Source: Flavobacterium sp. Leaf82
GTDB taxonomy: Bacteria > Bacteroidota > Bacteroidia > Flavobacteriales > Flavobacteriaceae
Length of the DNA stretch: 64,000 bases
Assembly (NCBI RefSeq): GCF_001422725.1
Contig: NZ_LMMA01000033.1
Location: 62,001-126,000 of the forward strand
Direction: 5' to 3'
The translations under genes and the position numbers were made by a program. A model generated the notes under the pieces. The model did no database searches. It had not been told where the DNA came from and worked only from the letters and a program-made list of their open reading frames with translations. This document shows positions 15,946 through 25,230 of the stretch, piece by piece. Each line of letters opens with the position of its first letter. The first letter of the stretch is position 1.

Positions 15946-18732
15946 TTATCGCTTAAGGCTAAAATGACCTTTTGCCTCTCTGCCATTCTCAAGTTTAATG
16001 GTGAACCAATAATCAGAAGCAGGCATTGGTTCTTTAATGTAAGTTCCGTCCCATCCTGCCTCAAACGGAGATAATTGTTTTAGCAGTTTTCCGTACCGAT
16101 CATAAATATAGATTACAGAATTCTTGTAAATAGGATCATTTATTCCGCTAAAATTCCAATAATCATTATAACCATCATTATTAGGAGTGAAAAACTTGGG
16201 AGCATTCAATACAGCAAAGTTCTTAAAGATTCTTCCGCAGCCATCAATATTTTCTATGATTAATTCATGAAATCCTCCCGGTATATTTTCGAAAATAGTT
16301 GAACTTTGAAAATCACTAAACGTTCCGTCCTGAAAATGAATTCTATATTTATAATTATTAGGATTATTTACATCTATTATAAGTTGATTTAAGGTGTTTA
16401 GATCATTAATTTCAATTTTATTTATAAAAGCTAGATGAGATAATTTTACAGGAATATCCACTTTATTAGTACATTCTGCTTTATTTTTTACAACTACATT
16501 ATAATTTCCTTCTTTATTTACGGTAATTGTAGGAGTTATAGCTCCGGTTGACCATAAATAAGTATAATTATTGATCTCAGATAATTGAACCCCTGATTCT
16601 AAAATTAATGTTGCATTGGGTACAGATTCGCATATAACTTTTTCAGATTGTGGTATTAAAAGTGGAATTGGGTCGACGATTAGTTCAAATTTTCCTGTCC
16701 CATAACAGCCATCTGTATTTTCGGCTCGTATAAATACATTTTTTGAATTTGTTGTAATTATATTTTTAAGTTCGTTCAATGATAAAGCTGCATCATTTTC
16801 GGAATTGTAAAAAAATAATTTAACGTCTAAAGGCATGTTTAATTGATTTTTAATAAGGTGTCTTTTTTGTTCTAAGTCAAATTCAGCTTTTCCAACACCT
16901 AAATCGCATTTATGAAAGTCATCGGCATTAATATAAATATTGGGATTTGCCTGTAATATTATAGTTGCGAAGCTATAACAGGACGAATTTGGTTGGCTTA
17001 TTTTTGCATAAACTGTTTCATTAGGCGTAACATTTCTATAAATAGTATCAATTGATAACGTACTTGCTATATCATTTTCGGCATCACTTTTATTATGATA
17101 ATAAAAAACCTTATAATCTTTATTCCTTAATGAAATAGGTTCATTTGCCACAGCAAGATTAAAAGTAGCCAATCCGTCTAATGAATTATTATCCTGAGTA
17201 TCACATTGAATTAATTTATACGGAGTTCCAAGTACAGTAGGATTTTCATAAATGGTTATTATTTTTTCGATGGGTTCTCTGTTTTCACCATTAACAGTTT
17301 TGACAAGCGTTACTTTATAATCTCCCGGTTTTGTGTAAGTATGAAAGGCATCTTTTTTATTTGAACTATTTCCGTCTCCAAAATTCCATAAAAAGCTATC
17401 TATATTTTCGGAAGAATTCACAAAGAAATGTGTTGATTGTCCAAAACAGTTAAATTCGTAATCGAACGTGTAGAGAAAGAGAGAAGTGATAAAGGGAGGT
17501 AGTCCTAATTTTGAAATGCCACCTTTTAAGTCAATTTTATTTTGAATATAATTGCAATTTATGCCATCTGATTCCGGATTGTTGATTACAGATAGTTTAT
17601 TGCTATTACTGTCAGTATTTGAATAACCAGATCTGTAAATTTTTTCATCGATAGCAAGTTGCAACGCACCTGCAACATAATTTGAAGAATTTATTATTTG
17701 TTGAGAACCTATAATGTCTACTTTTTTTAAATCAAATTGTATGAGAGTGCTTCCAAGCGAAATACCATTTACATCATTATATCTGTTGAAAGTAAGATAA
17801 AGTTTCGTTGCTTTTGGAGAAAACTCTACGCCGTAAGGATCAACATTGCTTAATACTATTATTTCATTGTTTAAAATTCCAGTACTTGTATCGAAATCAT
17901 AAAGAGAAACATTTCCTGTATTTCTTTTTATCTGACCACTTTGATTAAAATCGTTAGAAGTTTTTGTTGCCATATTTGCCATGGCAATTTTTTTACCATT
18001 TGGCGACGCCTTTAAATAACCAATTGCATTTGTATTATATCCACCAAGAGGTACATTTTGTGTTGTTATAGTTTTTATTGGAGTCTGGTCGATACCTGTA
18101 GTACTTATTTTAAAACTGTAGAATGTGTTTTTGAAATGAGTAATGACCCAAAACGAAATACCATCACTATGTTGTACGGCAGTAATTTTCTCTGAGCATT
18201 TAAACTTTATATCTTCTGCATCATTTACATTGTAGGTGATAAGATGGATATTCTTTTCAGTTGAAGCAATATCTCCATTACCATTATTTAATCTAAGATC
18301 GACTACAGAAAAATTTAAACCGCTATTTGGGGCATCTTCATCATTACTTGTATTATTATCAGCATTAAGTGGGTTGGGTTCGTCTACCGTGAATATATAA
18401 TATAGATTTGGATCTTTAGGTTTAGGAACTATAATTGCTGATTGTGTACTGGATCGATGTCCTAATAATCCTGTACCGTTCGGCATGACCTGATGATTTT
18501 TATCATAGACAATCGATCCGTCAGTATAAAACAAAAGTTTTCCATTTTTATCAGAAATACTGGTGCACCCTTCATTTGTAAATAATTTCCCGTTTGTTAA
18601 GGTTACTGGATTTCCGGAATTAAAATCTAATCCTGCTCCATAACCAAAATACCAGATAGCTGCCTCTTTTTGCGCAAAAGAGGGAATTGTAATGAGGAAT
18701 AAAATGAATGTTATTAATCGGATAGATTTCAT
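15946..18732 (-). CDS. T9SS type B secreted protein with PKD domain
   Basis: A 928-residue surface protein. Signal peptide (IPSFAQ, about 21); an N-terminal region (about 22-440) of beta-propeller-like repeats beginning AAIWYFGYGAGLDFNSG, with FSVVDLRLNNGNGD; a PKD domain (about 445-505, LWNFGDGNSSNKKDAFHTYT); an Ig-like middle with a TYLWSTGA motif; and a C-terminal type B sorting domain (about 840-928, FFTPNNDGYNDYWN, then IYDRYGKLLKQL, ending GHFSLKR). The sorting domain directs export through the gliding-linked type IX system. The C-terminus is nearly the same as that of the next gene upstream, which ends 57 bp before. Binding target unknown. Confidence 0.9.
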   Translation of the reverse strand: MKSIRLITFILFLITIPSFAQKEAAIWYFGYGAGLDFNSGNPVTLTNGKLFTNEGCTSISDKNGKLLFYTDGSIVYDKNHQVMPNGTGLLGHRSSTQSAIIVPKPKDPNLYYIFTVDEPNPLNADNNTSNDEDAPNSGLNFSVVDLRLNNGNGDIASTEKNIHLITYNVNDAEDIKFKCSEKITAVQHSDGISFWVITHFKNTFYSFKISTTGIDQTPIKTITTQNVPLGGYNTNAIGYLKASPNGKKIAMANMATKTSNDFNQSGQIKRNTGNVSLYDFDTSTGILNNEIIVLSNVDPYGVEFSPKATKLYLTFNRYNDVNGISLGSTLIQFDLKKVDIIGSQQIINSSNYVAGALQLAIDEKIYRSGYSNTDSNSNKLSVINNPESDGINCNYIQNKIDLKGGISKLGLPPFITSLFLYTFDYEFNCFGQSTHFFVNSSENIDSFLWNFGDGNSSNKKDAFHTYTKPGDYKVTLVKTVNGENREPIEKIITIYENPTVLGTPYKLIQCDTQDNNSLDGLATFNLAVANEPISLRNKDYKVFYYHNKSDAENDIASTLSIDTIYRNVTPNETVYAKISQPNSSCYSFATIILQANPNIYINADDFHKCDLGVGKAEFDLEQKRHLIKNQLNMPLDVKLFFYNSENDAALSLNELKNIITTNSKNVFIRAENTDGCYGTGKFELIVDPIPLLIPQSEKVICESVPNATLILESGVQLSEINNYTYLWSTGAITPTITVNKEGNYNVVVKNKAECTNKVDIPVKLSHLAFINKIEINDLNTLNQLIIDVNNPNNYKYRIHFQDGTFSDFQSSTIFENIPGGFHELIIENIDGCGRIFKNFAVLNAPKFFTPNNDGYNDYWNFSGINDPIYKNSVIYIYDRYGKLLKQLSPFEAGWDGTYIKEPMPASDYWFTIKLENGREAKGHFSLKR

Positions 18733-18789
18733 ATATTTTTCATCAAAATCAAATATACAAAAACGTCTAAGAAATAAATTAAATATTTT

Positions 18790-21144
18790 TTATCTCTTAA
18801 GGCTAAAATGACCTTTTACACTTTTACCATCTATAAATTGTAGGGTAAACCAATAATCATCTGACGGTAATTGCTGGCTATTAAAAACACCGTTCCAGCC
18901 CTCGCTGTTTTGGTTCATTTCTTTTAATAATTTTCCGTAACGATCAAAAATCAAAATTTTATAATCCGGAAGCTGATCTATATTTTTGATATACCATAAA
19001 TCATTATATCCATCTCCGTTAGGGGTGAAAAATCTGGGATAATCTAATACGTAAATAGTAAATGAATTAGATAGCCCGCAACCATTTTTATCTCTTGCAG
19101 TTGCATAATAAGTTCCAGGATTTACAGCAGTAAATAAAGGATCATTCTGGAATACTGTACCATCTAATGAAAATTCATAATTTCCACTTCCTGTATATTT
19201 TATTAATACTGAATTGTCAGTTCCTGAAAAATCCTTAACAACAGCATCTGTTATTAAAGCTGATTCAGATGCAATTACTTTAAAATTCTTAGTTTTTTCG
19301 CAACCATTTTCATCAGTTACAGTTACGGAGTAATCGCCAGCTGAATTTATTTTTATAGTATTGGTTGTACTTCCTGTATTCCATAAATAACTCACAAAAC
19401 CTGAAGCTACATCCAAGGTTATTTCTTCTCCTTTACAGAGATATTCAGTTGTGTTTTCAAAACCAGGAGGATCAAATGTATTTATAACAAGCGTAACAGG
19501 TGTTATATCAAAACAATCAGCTCCATTTGTAGCTTTTGCATAAATTATCTGGCTGTAAGGATTTATATTTTTAAAGATGTTAGGTAATGCGTTTTTTTCT
19601 AATAAAGCATCATCTGTGTTTAAATAATACGTAAAGACCAAACCAGTTGGCAAACCTGTTGATAATTGTGGCGTTACTTGTGCTTGAAGATCGAATTGAT
19701 ATAAGCCATCTTGTTTTTCATCACCATCACAAGTTGCTATTGGTTTTTGATCTGCAATTGTTGTGCTTGAAATATTTAATGTTACTTCGGCAATTTTAAA
19801 ACATCCATACTGATTTTCCAGTCTGGTAAAAACAATTTGACCTGAAGTTTTATTCGTATATTTTTCAGGAGTCAAAATTGGATTTAACTTTGCCTGAGCA
19901 TCTGTTAAGGATTCATAGTATCCTTTATTCAAAGTTTGAGCAACATTATTTTTAATAATGTTATCTACTTTTGTTAGATTAAAATCAGAAATTCCGTCTG
20001 TGTTGTCATCACATTGTAACAGACTTGTATTAGTTGAAAGTATTTCTGGTGCGTACTCGATCTTAATACTTCCTGTAGATACACAAGTAGTGCCCGTTAA
20101 GGTTGCTTCGACTTTGTAATTTCCTGTTGTTTTAACGTTATATACAGCCCCGGTTTCTGCAGGAACAATTTCGACATAATTATTGCTGGCATCTTGTTTT
20201 AACCACTTAAAAGTATACAAAGCACTATTTAATTGAGTGTCTAGCGTTACATTTTCTCCAAAACACGCAGGATTATTATTAGCAATTGTTTTATCAACTC
20301 CAAAATTTATGGTCGAAACAAAACTTCCGGCTTCAATAAAAACAGCAGAGTTATACTGACCAGTTGGATCATCTGCAATTACTAATTTTAAATGATATGT
20401 TTTATTCGGAATTACTTCAGTCTGAGCGTTCATTACGACCGTTTGTCCGGCATAATTTATAGGACTATTTACCGTATTGTAACCGTTAAAATAGTTTTCA
20501 TTTATAGCATCGCAACCACTAAAACTTTCCCCATTCATAAAAACGGGATCAATTTTTGTATGAACAGTAGTAGAGGAAACAGCGGTAGAAGTATTGGGTA
20601 AAACAGCTAGGTTTTTATAATCTCCTGAACTTCCTGCTTCTTTTATCAAAAAAGCAAAACCATCAGAATATTCACAAGGATAATAGGTCTGATATTCATT
20701 TGAAGCAAAAATATAGTTAAAGCTAATCGAGTTTGTTAAGGCTACAAAGTCAAACTCTAGAACCGTTGCCTGAGTGCTTCCATCTTTGTTTATTGCTTTT
20801 TCTAAATCAGCGTCGCCATTCCAGTTTTTATTCGTTTGTCCCTGAGAAGTTGATTGATTAAAAGGACCCGCAGCATTCTTACTGGCAGATGTACTTAGAA
20901 CAATTCCGCCAGAAAAAGGAAAACTACCGGTTACTGCATTAAAGTAAGCATAACTGTTTCCTGTATTAGCAGGATTTCCAGAAGCATTAACAGTTCCAAT
21001 ATTTATACAGGAACTGTTAATCAATATATTTTTTACTAGTTCATCTGGTGTTTTTGTAGCATCTATTGTAATGTTTTGTGCTTTAATCTTTGCAGATAGT
21101 AAGCACGTTAGGATAAAGAACAAAGAAACTTTAAAATAATTCAT
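18790..21144 (-). CDS. T9SS type B secreted protein with choice-of-anchor L domain
   Basis: A 784-residue surface protein. Signal peptide (AKIKAQ, about 23), an N-terminal choice-of-anchor L domain (about 25-270: PDELVKNILINSSCINIGTV, FPFSGGIVLSTS, FIFASNEYQ), repeated Ig-like segments (SYLWNTGSTTNTIKI, FKWLKQ), and a type B sorting domain (about 700-784: FFTPNGDGYNDLWY, IFDRYGKLLKEM, ending GHFSLKR). It is probably a surface adhesin exported by the type IX machinery. It ends 57 bp before the start of the neighbouring type B protein and the two probably form an operon. Confidence 0.9.
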   Translation of the reverse strand: MNYFKVSLFFILTCLLSAKIKAQNITIDATKTPDELVKNILINSSCINIGTVNASGNPANTGNSYAYFNAVTGSFPFSGGIVLSTSASKNAAGPFNQSTSQGQTNKNWNGDADLEKAINKDGSTQATVLEFDFVALTNSISFNYIFASNEYQTYYPCEYSDGFAFLIKEAGSSGDYKNLAVLPNTSTAVSSTTVHTKIDPVFMNGESFSGCDAINENYFNGYNTVNSPINYAGQTVVMNAQTEVIPNKTYHLKLVIADDPTGQYNSAVFIEAGSFVSTINFGVDKTIANNNPACFGENVTLDTQLNSALYTFKWLKQDASNNYVEIVPAETGAVYNVKTTGNYKVEATLTGTTCVSTGSIKIEYAPEILSTNTSLLQCDDNTDGISDFNLTKVDNIIKNNVAQTLNKGYYESLTDAQAKLNPILTPEKYTNKTSGQIVFTRLENQYGCFKIAEVTLNISSTTIADQKPIATCDGDEKQDGLYQFDLQAQVTPQLSTGLPTGLVFTYYLNTDDALLEKNALPNIFKNINPYSQIIYAKATNGADCFDITPVTLVINTFDPPGFENTTEYLCKGEEITLDVASGFVSYLWNTGSTTNTIKINSAGDYSVTVTDENGCEKTKNFKVIASESALITDAVVKDFSGTDNSVLIKYTGSGNYEFSLDGTVFQNDPLFTAVNPGTYYATARDKNGCGLSNSFTIYVLDYPRFFTPNGDGYNDLWYIKNIDQLPDYKILIFDRYGKLLKEMNQNSEGWNGVFNSQQLPSDDYWFTLQFIDGKSVKGHFSLKR

Positions 21145-21159
21145 AGTCTGACAAATATA

Positions 21160-21996
21160 CTACAAATCTCTATTTTTTAATAATTTGTAAGAAAAGTAAA
21201 TGAATAAAAATGTCCACACCAAAACTATTAAAATCGAAAAATAATGAACACTGTAATCTTTTACATTCGTAACACCCATTTGGGATCCTATGCTTCTTAT
21301 AACTGATAATCTGGTAATAGGTTCAATAATTAAATTAGACATTGATTCTAAAGGGAAAAATTGTGTAATATAATCTCCCTTATTACTGTTTGGAAAAACT
21401 ATAAAAATCAAAACCAGTTTTAAAATCCATTCAATAAAATTCCAAACCAATAAAAAACCTAATGCAAAGGCAGAACGTTTAATCAAAATTCCCAAAAATA
21501 AACAGAAAGAAAAGAATCCTGTTAATTTTACAAAAAAGGCCAATAGATAATTTAAATCAGTAAAAATAATTCCAAATTCAGTGTAGGACGAAAAGCAAAG
21601 TCCTAAAATTAAACTCATTATAAAAACAAAAATTGTAGAAATTAATGAGAATAGTACAACTGTTAGGAATTTTGATAAAATGAATTCTTTTTTACTTAAA
21701 CCATCAATTAAATTTTGTTTTAAGGTGCCATAACTGTATTCATTTGCCATCATGGAAACAATTACAATAGCAAGGAAAAACTTTAGCAAAGCAGCGATAT
21801 AAGTGGTAAGATGCCAGATATAAGGGAAATTGAAAAACCCCATTTCTGACGGATCAATGCGAATTGGTCCAATATTAAATTTAATGGATGCCAGCAATGC
21901 AATAAAGGACAGTAAAATAAAATAAGTTAGTGTAAGTACTCGACTGGCCTTGTTTTTCCAGATTTTTTGTAATTCTATAGCGATAAGTCTGTTCAT
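21160..21996 (-). CDS. ABC transporter permease (ABC-2 type)
   Basis: A 278-residue membrane protein with six predicted membrane segments (for example FILLSFIALLASI, FLAIVIVSMMA, VVLFSLISTIFVFIMSLIL, FSFCLFLGILI, VWNFIEWILKLVLIFIVF, FSILIVLVWTFLFIYF). The conserved EYSYGTLKQNLIDGLSKKEFILSK segment is typical of gliding/bacitracin-type ABC-2 permeases. It begins 3 bp after the ATPase gene, so the two form one transporter. Substrate unknown. Confidence 0.9.
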   Translation of the reverse strand: MNRLIAIELQKIWKNKASRVLTLTYFILLSFIALLASIKFNIGPIRIDPSEMGFFNFPYIWHLTTYIAALLKFFLAIVIVSMMANEYSYGTLKQNLIDGLSKKEFILSKFLTVVLFSLISTIFVFIMSLILGLCFSSYTEFGIIFTDLNYLLAFFVKLTGFFSFCLFLGILIKRSAFALGFLLVWNFIEWILKLVLIFIVFPNSNKGDYITQFFPLESMSNLIIEPITRLSVIRSIGSQMGVTNVKDYSVHYFSILIVLVWTFLFIYFSYKLLKNRDL

Positions 21997-21999
21997 GGT

Positions 22000-22911
22000 T
22001 TAGTTGATTTTGGTAGTGGCGTTTTTGGTTAATTCTAAAAATTGAGCTTCTAAACTGTTTTTGCGTTTCACTAAATGACTCAATGAAATGTTTTTAGAAA
22101 ATAAAAACTGATTTAGATCTGAAGCTGATAGATCTGATTTTAAGTATACCAAAATTTTCCCTTCTTCCTCGGTAATTCTGTCAACTGCTGAATGTTGTGC
22201 CAAAATATTTTTTAGCATAACACTATCATCTGCCATAACTTCGAAGAAACCTTCATTTGCAGACATTGCATCTACAGAACCTGAATAAAGAATTTCTCCT
22301 TTTCTTAAAACAATTACATGCGAGCAAACTTTTTCGACTTCATCCAATAAATGAGAAGCTAGTAAAATGGTAGTTCCCTGTGATGCTATCTTCTTTATAA
22401 TATCCCTAATCTGGTGAATTCCCTGTGGGTCAAGACCATTTGTAGGTTCGTCTAAAATCAGAATTTCAGGATCGTTTAAAAGCGCTGATGCAATAGCTAA
22501 ACGTTGTTTCATCCCCAATGAGAAAGCACTAAATCTACTGTCTTTTCTTTCGGTTAAACCAACTAAATCTAATTTTTCGCTGATTTTAGAATAGTCGATG
22601 CTTTTTATTTTGCAAACTAATTTCAGGTTTTCTTCCGCGGTCATGTACGGATAAAAATTAGGACGTTCTATAATAGCGCCTACTTTTTTTAAAGCTTCGT
22701 GAGTCTGAACTCTCCCTCCAAACCAGCTGTAATTTCCTGATGTGCGGTTTACAACATTCAGCACAATTCCCAGAGTAGTTGATTTACCACTTCCGTTAGG
22801 ACCTAAAATGCCATAAACACGGCCTTTTTGTATTTCAAAAGAAACATTTTTTAAGGCTTGAATTCGCCCGTATCTTTTATGCAGATTTTCAATAGTAAGT
22901 ATGGTTTCCAA
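22000..22911 (-). CDS. ABC transporter ATP-binding protein
   Basis: A 303-residue ATPase: Walker A GPNGSGKST (37-45, K43), signature FSLGMKQRLAIA, Walker B LILDEPTNGLD, H-loop LASH. The C-terminal 80 residues form the accessory domain typical of DrrA/CcmA-type exporters. The reading frame has no ATG in the right place: the homologous N-terminus ETILTIENLHKRYG starts at a TTG at 22909-22911, and the frame closes upstream at about 22945. TTG initiation is therefore the simplest reading. Co-transcribed with the permease. Confidence 0.93.
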   Translation of the reverse strand: METILTIENLHKRYGRIQALKNVSFEIQKGRVYGILGPNGSGKSTTLGIVLNVVNRTSGNYSWFGGRVQTHEALKKVGAIIERPNFYPYMTAEENLKLVCKIKSIDYSKISEKLDLVGLTERKDSRFSAFSLGMKQRLAIASALLNDPEILILDEPTNGLDPQGIHQIRDIIKKIASQGTTILLASHLLDEVEKVCSHVIVLRKGEILYSGSVDAMSANEGFFEVMADDSVMLKNILAQHSAVDRITEEEGKILVYLKSDLSASDLNQFLFSKNISLSHLVKRKNSLEAQFLELTKNATTKIN

Positions 22912-22956
22912 ATTTATTTCGGTTTTAGTTTTAAGTATGACGATTCAACTTATATA

Positions 22957-22989
22957 TTGTTACGCTAAATTTTATTTAATGTAAATTTG
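22957..22989 (+). promoter_or_regulatory. Promoter of the kinase-like orphan gene
   Basis: TTG at 22957-22959 and TAAATTTG at 22982-22989, 22 bp apart, fit TTG-N17-23-TAnnTTTG; the ATG follows 17 bp later. Confidence 0.6.
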
Positions 22990-23006
22990 TAATAAAGATA
23001 TTCAAA

Positions 23007-24059
23007 ATGAGCGAACCTTTAATGGTTTTTAAAAAACCATCTTATCCTTTAACGCAATCTCTTTTAAATTATTTAGAACGATACGAGCGTATTTCGAAAG
23101 TGTCAGTGTTCTATGATGATTTACTGCGATTTTCAGGTTCTGTAAATGTCTATGATAAAAATGAAACGGATACTTTATGGATTCGGGTTTATTATAATGA
23201 ATTTGAAAGAAATGAAATCGATTTAAACCTGAAAAAGATCTATTCGCTTTTGCATTCTGATGGAAACAGTGAGATTATTCAGTTTTTAAATATCGATGCA
23301 ATCGACTATTGTACTTTTGGAAACTCAAAACCTTTCCGAATAAAAGTCCGAAATATTCTCAATGATAATTATGTTCATTTTTATATAAAGAAAGCAGATG
23401 CTTCCAGAATTTACGGACTGGAATTAGAAGATATCCTATCACCGGATAAAATTAACTTCCTGGTTTATAAAGACACTTTGATTGAGGAACATATTATTGG
23501 CATTCCTGGTGATGTTTTTATGGATACTTTATTGGATAATTGTACAGAAATGGAAAAATCCCAGATTGCAAAAGAATTTGTAAAGTTTAATGAACGATGT
23601 ATGATCAGGCTTTTGGGTGATATGCGTGCGTATAATTATGTAATTGTACCTATTCACGATTTTGATCAGGTGGTGTATAAAATTCGCCCTATAGATTTTG
23701 ATCAGCAATGTTACGAAGGTAATTTTAAAGTATATCGTCCGCAGTTTTTCAAGGAGAATTATCCAATGATTCAGTTGATAAAGGAAAAGCTCGAAGACAG
23801 ATCTATAATACAATATAAAGATGAAGAAAGAGCAATTTTAGCAAAACGTATTCATTCTGCTGAAAACAGGATCAAAAAATTATTGAATATAATGTGCCAC
23901 GATACTATTTCGACAGAGGAACATCTGAATCAATTAAAAATGGAATTGTATCGTTATACAAATGATATGAAATTTAAAAATGCCAGATCAATGGGACACA
24001 TTATGTTCGCTGCATTTGAATTTATTACACGTAATTTTAAAAACACGAATTTAATCTAG
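23007..24059 (+). CDS. Conserved-looking orphan with protein-kinase-like catalytic motifs
   Basis: A 350-residue soluble protein, not assigned to a named family. Residues 204-232 read like the catalytic core of a protein-kinase-like fold: GD205MRAYN210 (catalytic Asp and, five residues later, the metal Asn, the same spacing as HRDxxxxN), then a strand-turn-strand YVIVPIHDFDQVVYKIRPI, then D230-F-D in the DFG position. A possible beta-3 lysine lies in VHFYIKKAD (about 130). The HRD histidine is absent (LGD) and no glycine-rich loop is obvious. The C-terminal 90 residues are helical. It has its own promoter and is divergent from the ABC transporter. The kinase-like reading is inference; the fold could be tested by structure prediction. 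Confidence 0.72.
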   Translation: MSEPLMVFKKPSYPLTQSLLNYLERYERISKVSVFYDDLLRFSGSVNVYDKNETDTLWIRVYYNEFERNEIDLNLKKIYSLLHSDGNSEIIQFLNIDAIDYCTFGNSKPFRIKVRNILNDNYVHFYIKKADASRIYGLELEDILSPDKINFLVYKDTLIEEHIIGIPGDVFMDTLLDNCTEMEKSQIAKEFVKFNERCMIRLLGDMRAYNYVIVPIHDFDQVVYKIRPIDFDQQCYEGNFKVYRPQFFKENYPMIQLIKEKLEDRSIIQYKDEERAILAKRIHSAENRIKKLLNIMCHDTISTEEHLNQLKMELYRYTNDMKFKNARSMGHIMFAAFEFITRNFKNTNLI

Positions 24060-24078
24060 GGTTTTTATGCTTTAGATT

Positions 24079-24140
24079 GCACAGATTATTTAGGTCTTTT
24101 ATCTGATTTATTTCAGGAGAATCATTTTTATCTGTGGCTA
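24079..24140. repeat. Degraded GCCACAGATT-family palindrome
   Basis: Arms GCACAGATTATTT (24079-) and TTTTATCTGTGGC (ending 24139) flank a loop between two same-strand genes. Same family as the pairs near 50.9-51.2 and 59.8 kb. Confidence 0.5.
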
Positions 24141-24158
24141 ATTAATTAAAAATATAAT

Positions 24159-25019
24159 ATGAAAAAGTTTTTCTTGTTTGGATTTTCCATTGCTTTACTG
24201 GCTTGCCAGCAACAATCAAATAGTGATTTAAAGACATTGTATTCGCTTCCTAAAAAGTTAAAAGAAGTATCGGGAATTACTTATTTTCCAGATTCGAATT
24301 TGATTTATACCTTAGAAGACAGTGGAAATAAAAATGAAATCTACGCCATAAATTCAGAAGGGAAGATTAATAAAACCATTGCAATTACAAACGCCACAAA
24401 TGTAGATTGGGAAGATATTACAAAAGATAAAAGCGGCAATATTTATATTGGAGATTTTGGGAACAACGATAACGAACGCAAAGATTTGTGTATCTATAAA
24501 GTCAATAAAAACCAATTAAATAAAGATTTGGCTGTAGCCGAATATAAAATTTCATTTTCTTACCCGGAGCAAACGGAATTTCCACCAAAGAAAAAAGAAT
24601 TATTTTATGATGTTGAAGGATTTTTTGAGCACGGAAATTATTTTTATCTTTTTACAAAAAACCGAAGTAAAAACTTCGACGGAACAGCTTTTATTTATAA
24701 AATATTAAATGCGCCGGGAACTCAAAAAGCAACTAAAATTGGTGAATTTAAAACCTGTAACAATTATAATCATTGTGTTCTAACAAGCGCTACAATTAGT
24801 CCGGATGGTAAAAAAGTAGTTTTGTTAAGTCATGATAAAATTGTCTTGTTTAAAGATTTCAAAGGAGATTTATTTCATAAAGGATCCCAGACGGAAATAA
24901 AATTAAATCACTTTTCTCAAAAAGAAGCCATAGTTTTCAAAGACAATAATACGTTATTGATCGCCGATGAAAAAACAAATAAAGTAGGAGGAAATGTTTA
25001 TGAGTTTAAGCTAAAGTGA
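24159..25019 (+). CDS. Beta-propeller lipoprotein, unknown function
   Basis: A 286-residue protein with lipobox ALLAC (Cys about 16). The body contains propeller-like blades: KEVSGITYFPDSNLIYTLED, GNIYIGDFGNN, FYDVEGFFEHGNYFYLFTKNR, TISPDGKKVVLLSHDKIVLF and EAIVFKDNNTLLIADE. These resemble SdiA-regulated/TolB-like six-bladed propellers; no catalytic residues stand out. It is convergent with the large phosphatase/barrel gene, separated by a nested palindrome. Confidence 0.75.
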   Translation: MKKFFLFGFSIALLACQQQSNSDLKTLYSLPKKLKEVSGITYFPDSNLIYTLEDSGNKNEIYAINSEGKINKTIAITNATNVDWEDITKDKSGNIYIGDFGNNDNERKDLCIYKVNKNQLNKDLAVAEYKISFSYPEQTEFPPKKKELFYDVEGFFEHGNYFYLFTKNRSKNFDGTAFIYKILNAPGTQKATKIGEFKTCNNYNHCVLTSATISPDGKKVVLLSHDKIVLFKDFKGDLFHKGSQTEIKLNHFSQKEAIVFKDNNTLLIADEKTNKVGGNVYEFKLK

Positions 25020-25026
25020 GAATAAA

Positions 25027-25230
25027 GTTGCTGAGTTGCTAAGTTACTAAGATGCTAAGTTCTTTTAAGTTGATAAGCTTAGAGTTACAAAAAAATAGCC
25101 ACGAATTCACGAATTTCATTATAAATAATTCGTGAATTCGTGGCTAAAAATTTGTCTTTTTGAGCCTTTGGTGCTTTGAACCTTTCCTGGAAAACTTAGC
25201 CTCTTAGCAACTCAGAGCCTTAGTGCCTTA
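25027..25230. repeat. Nested palindromic element: octamer arrays around a GCCACGAATTC hairpin
   Basis: Left arm 25027-25060 is four units of 8 nt (GTTGCTGA, GTTGCTAA, GTTACTAA, GATGCTAA). The centre is a perfect 20-nt inverted repeat, TAGCCACGAATTCACGAATT (25096-25115) and its complement (25127-25146). The right arm 25162-25230 is inverse units with 8-nt period (TTAGCCTC, TTAGCAAC, TCAGAGCC, TTAGTGCC). The arms run to within 7 nt of one stop codon and 0 nt of the other (convergent genes). Confidence 0.85.

Noticed and set aside
16000..21100. The two large secreted proteins as polymorphic toxins
   Set aside because: Their C-termini are T9SS type B sorting domains, not toxin domains, and no immunity gene follows.
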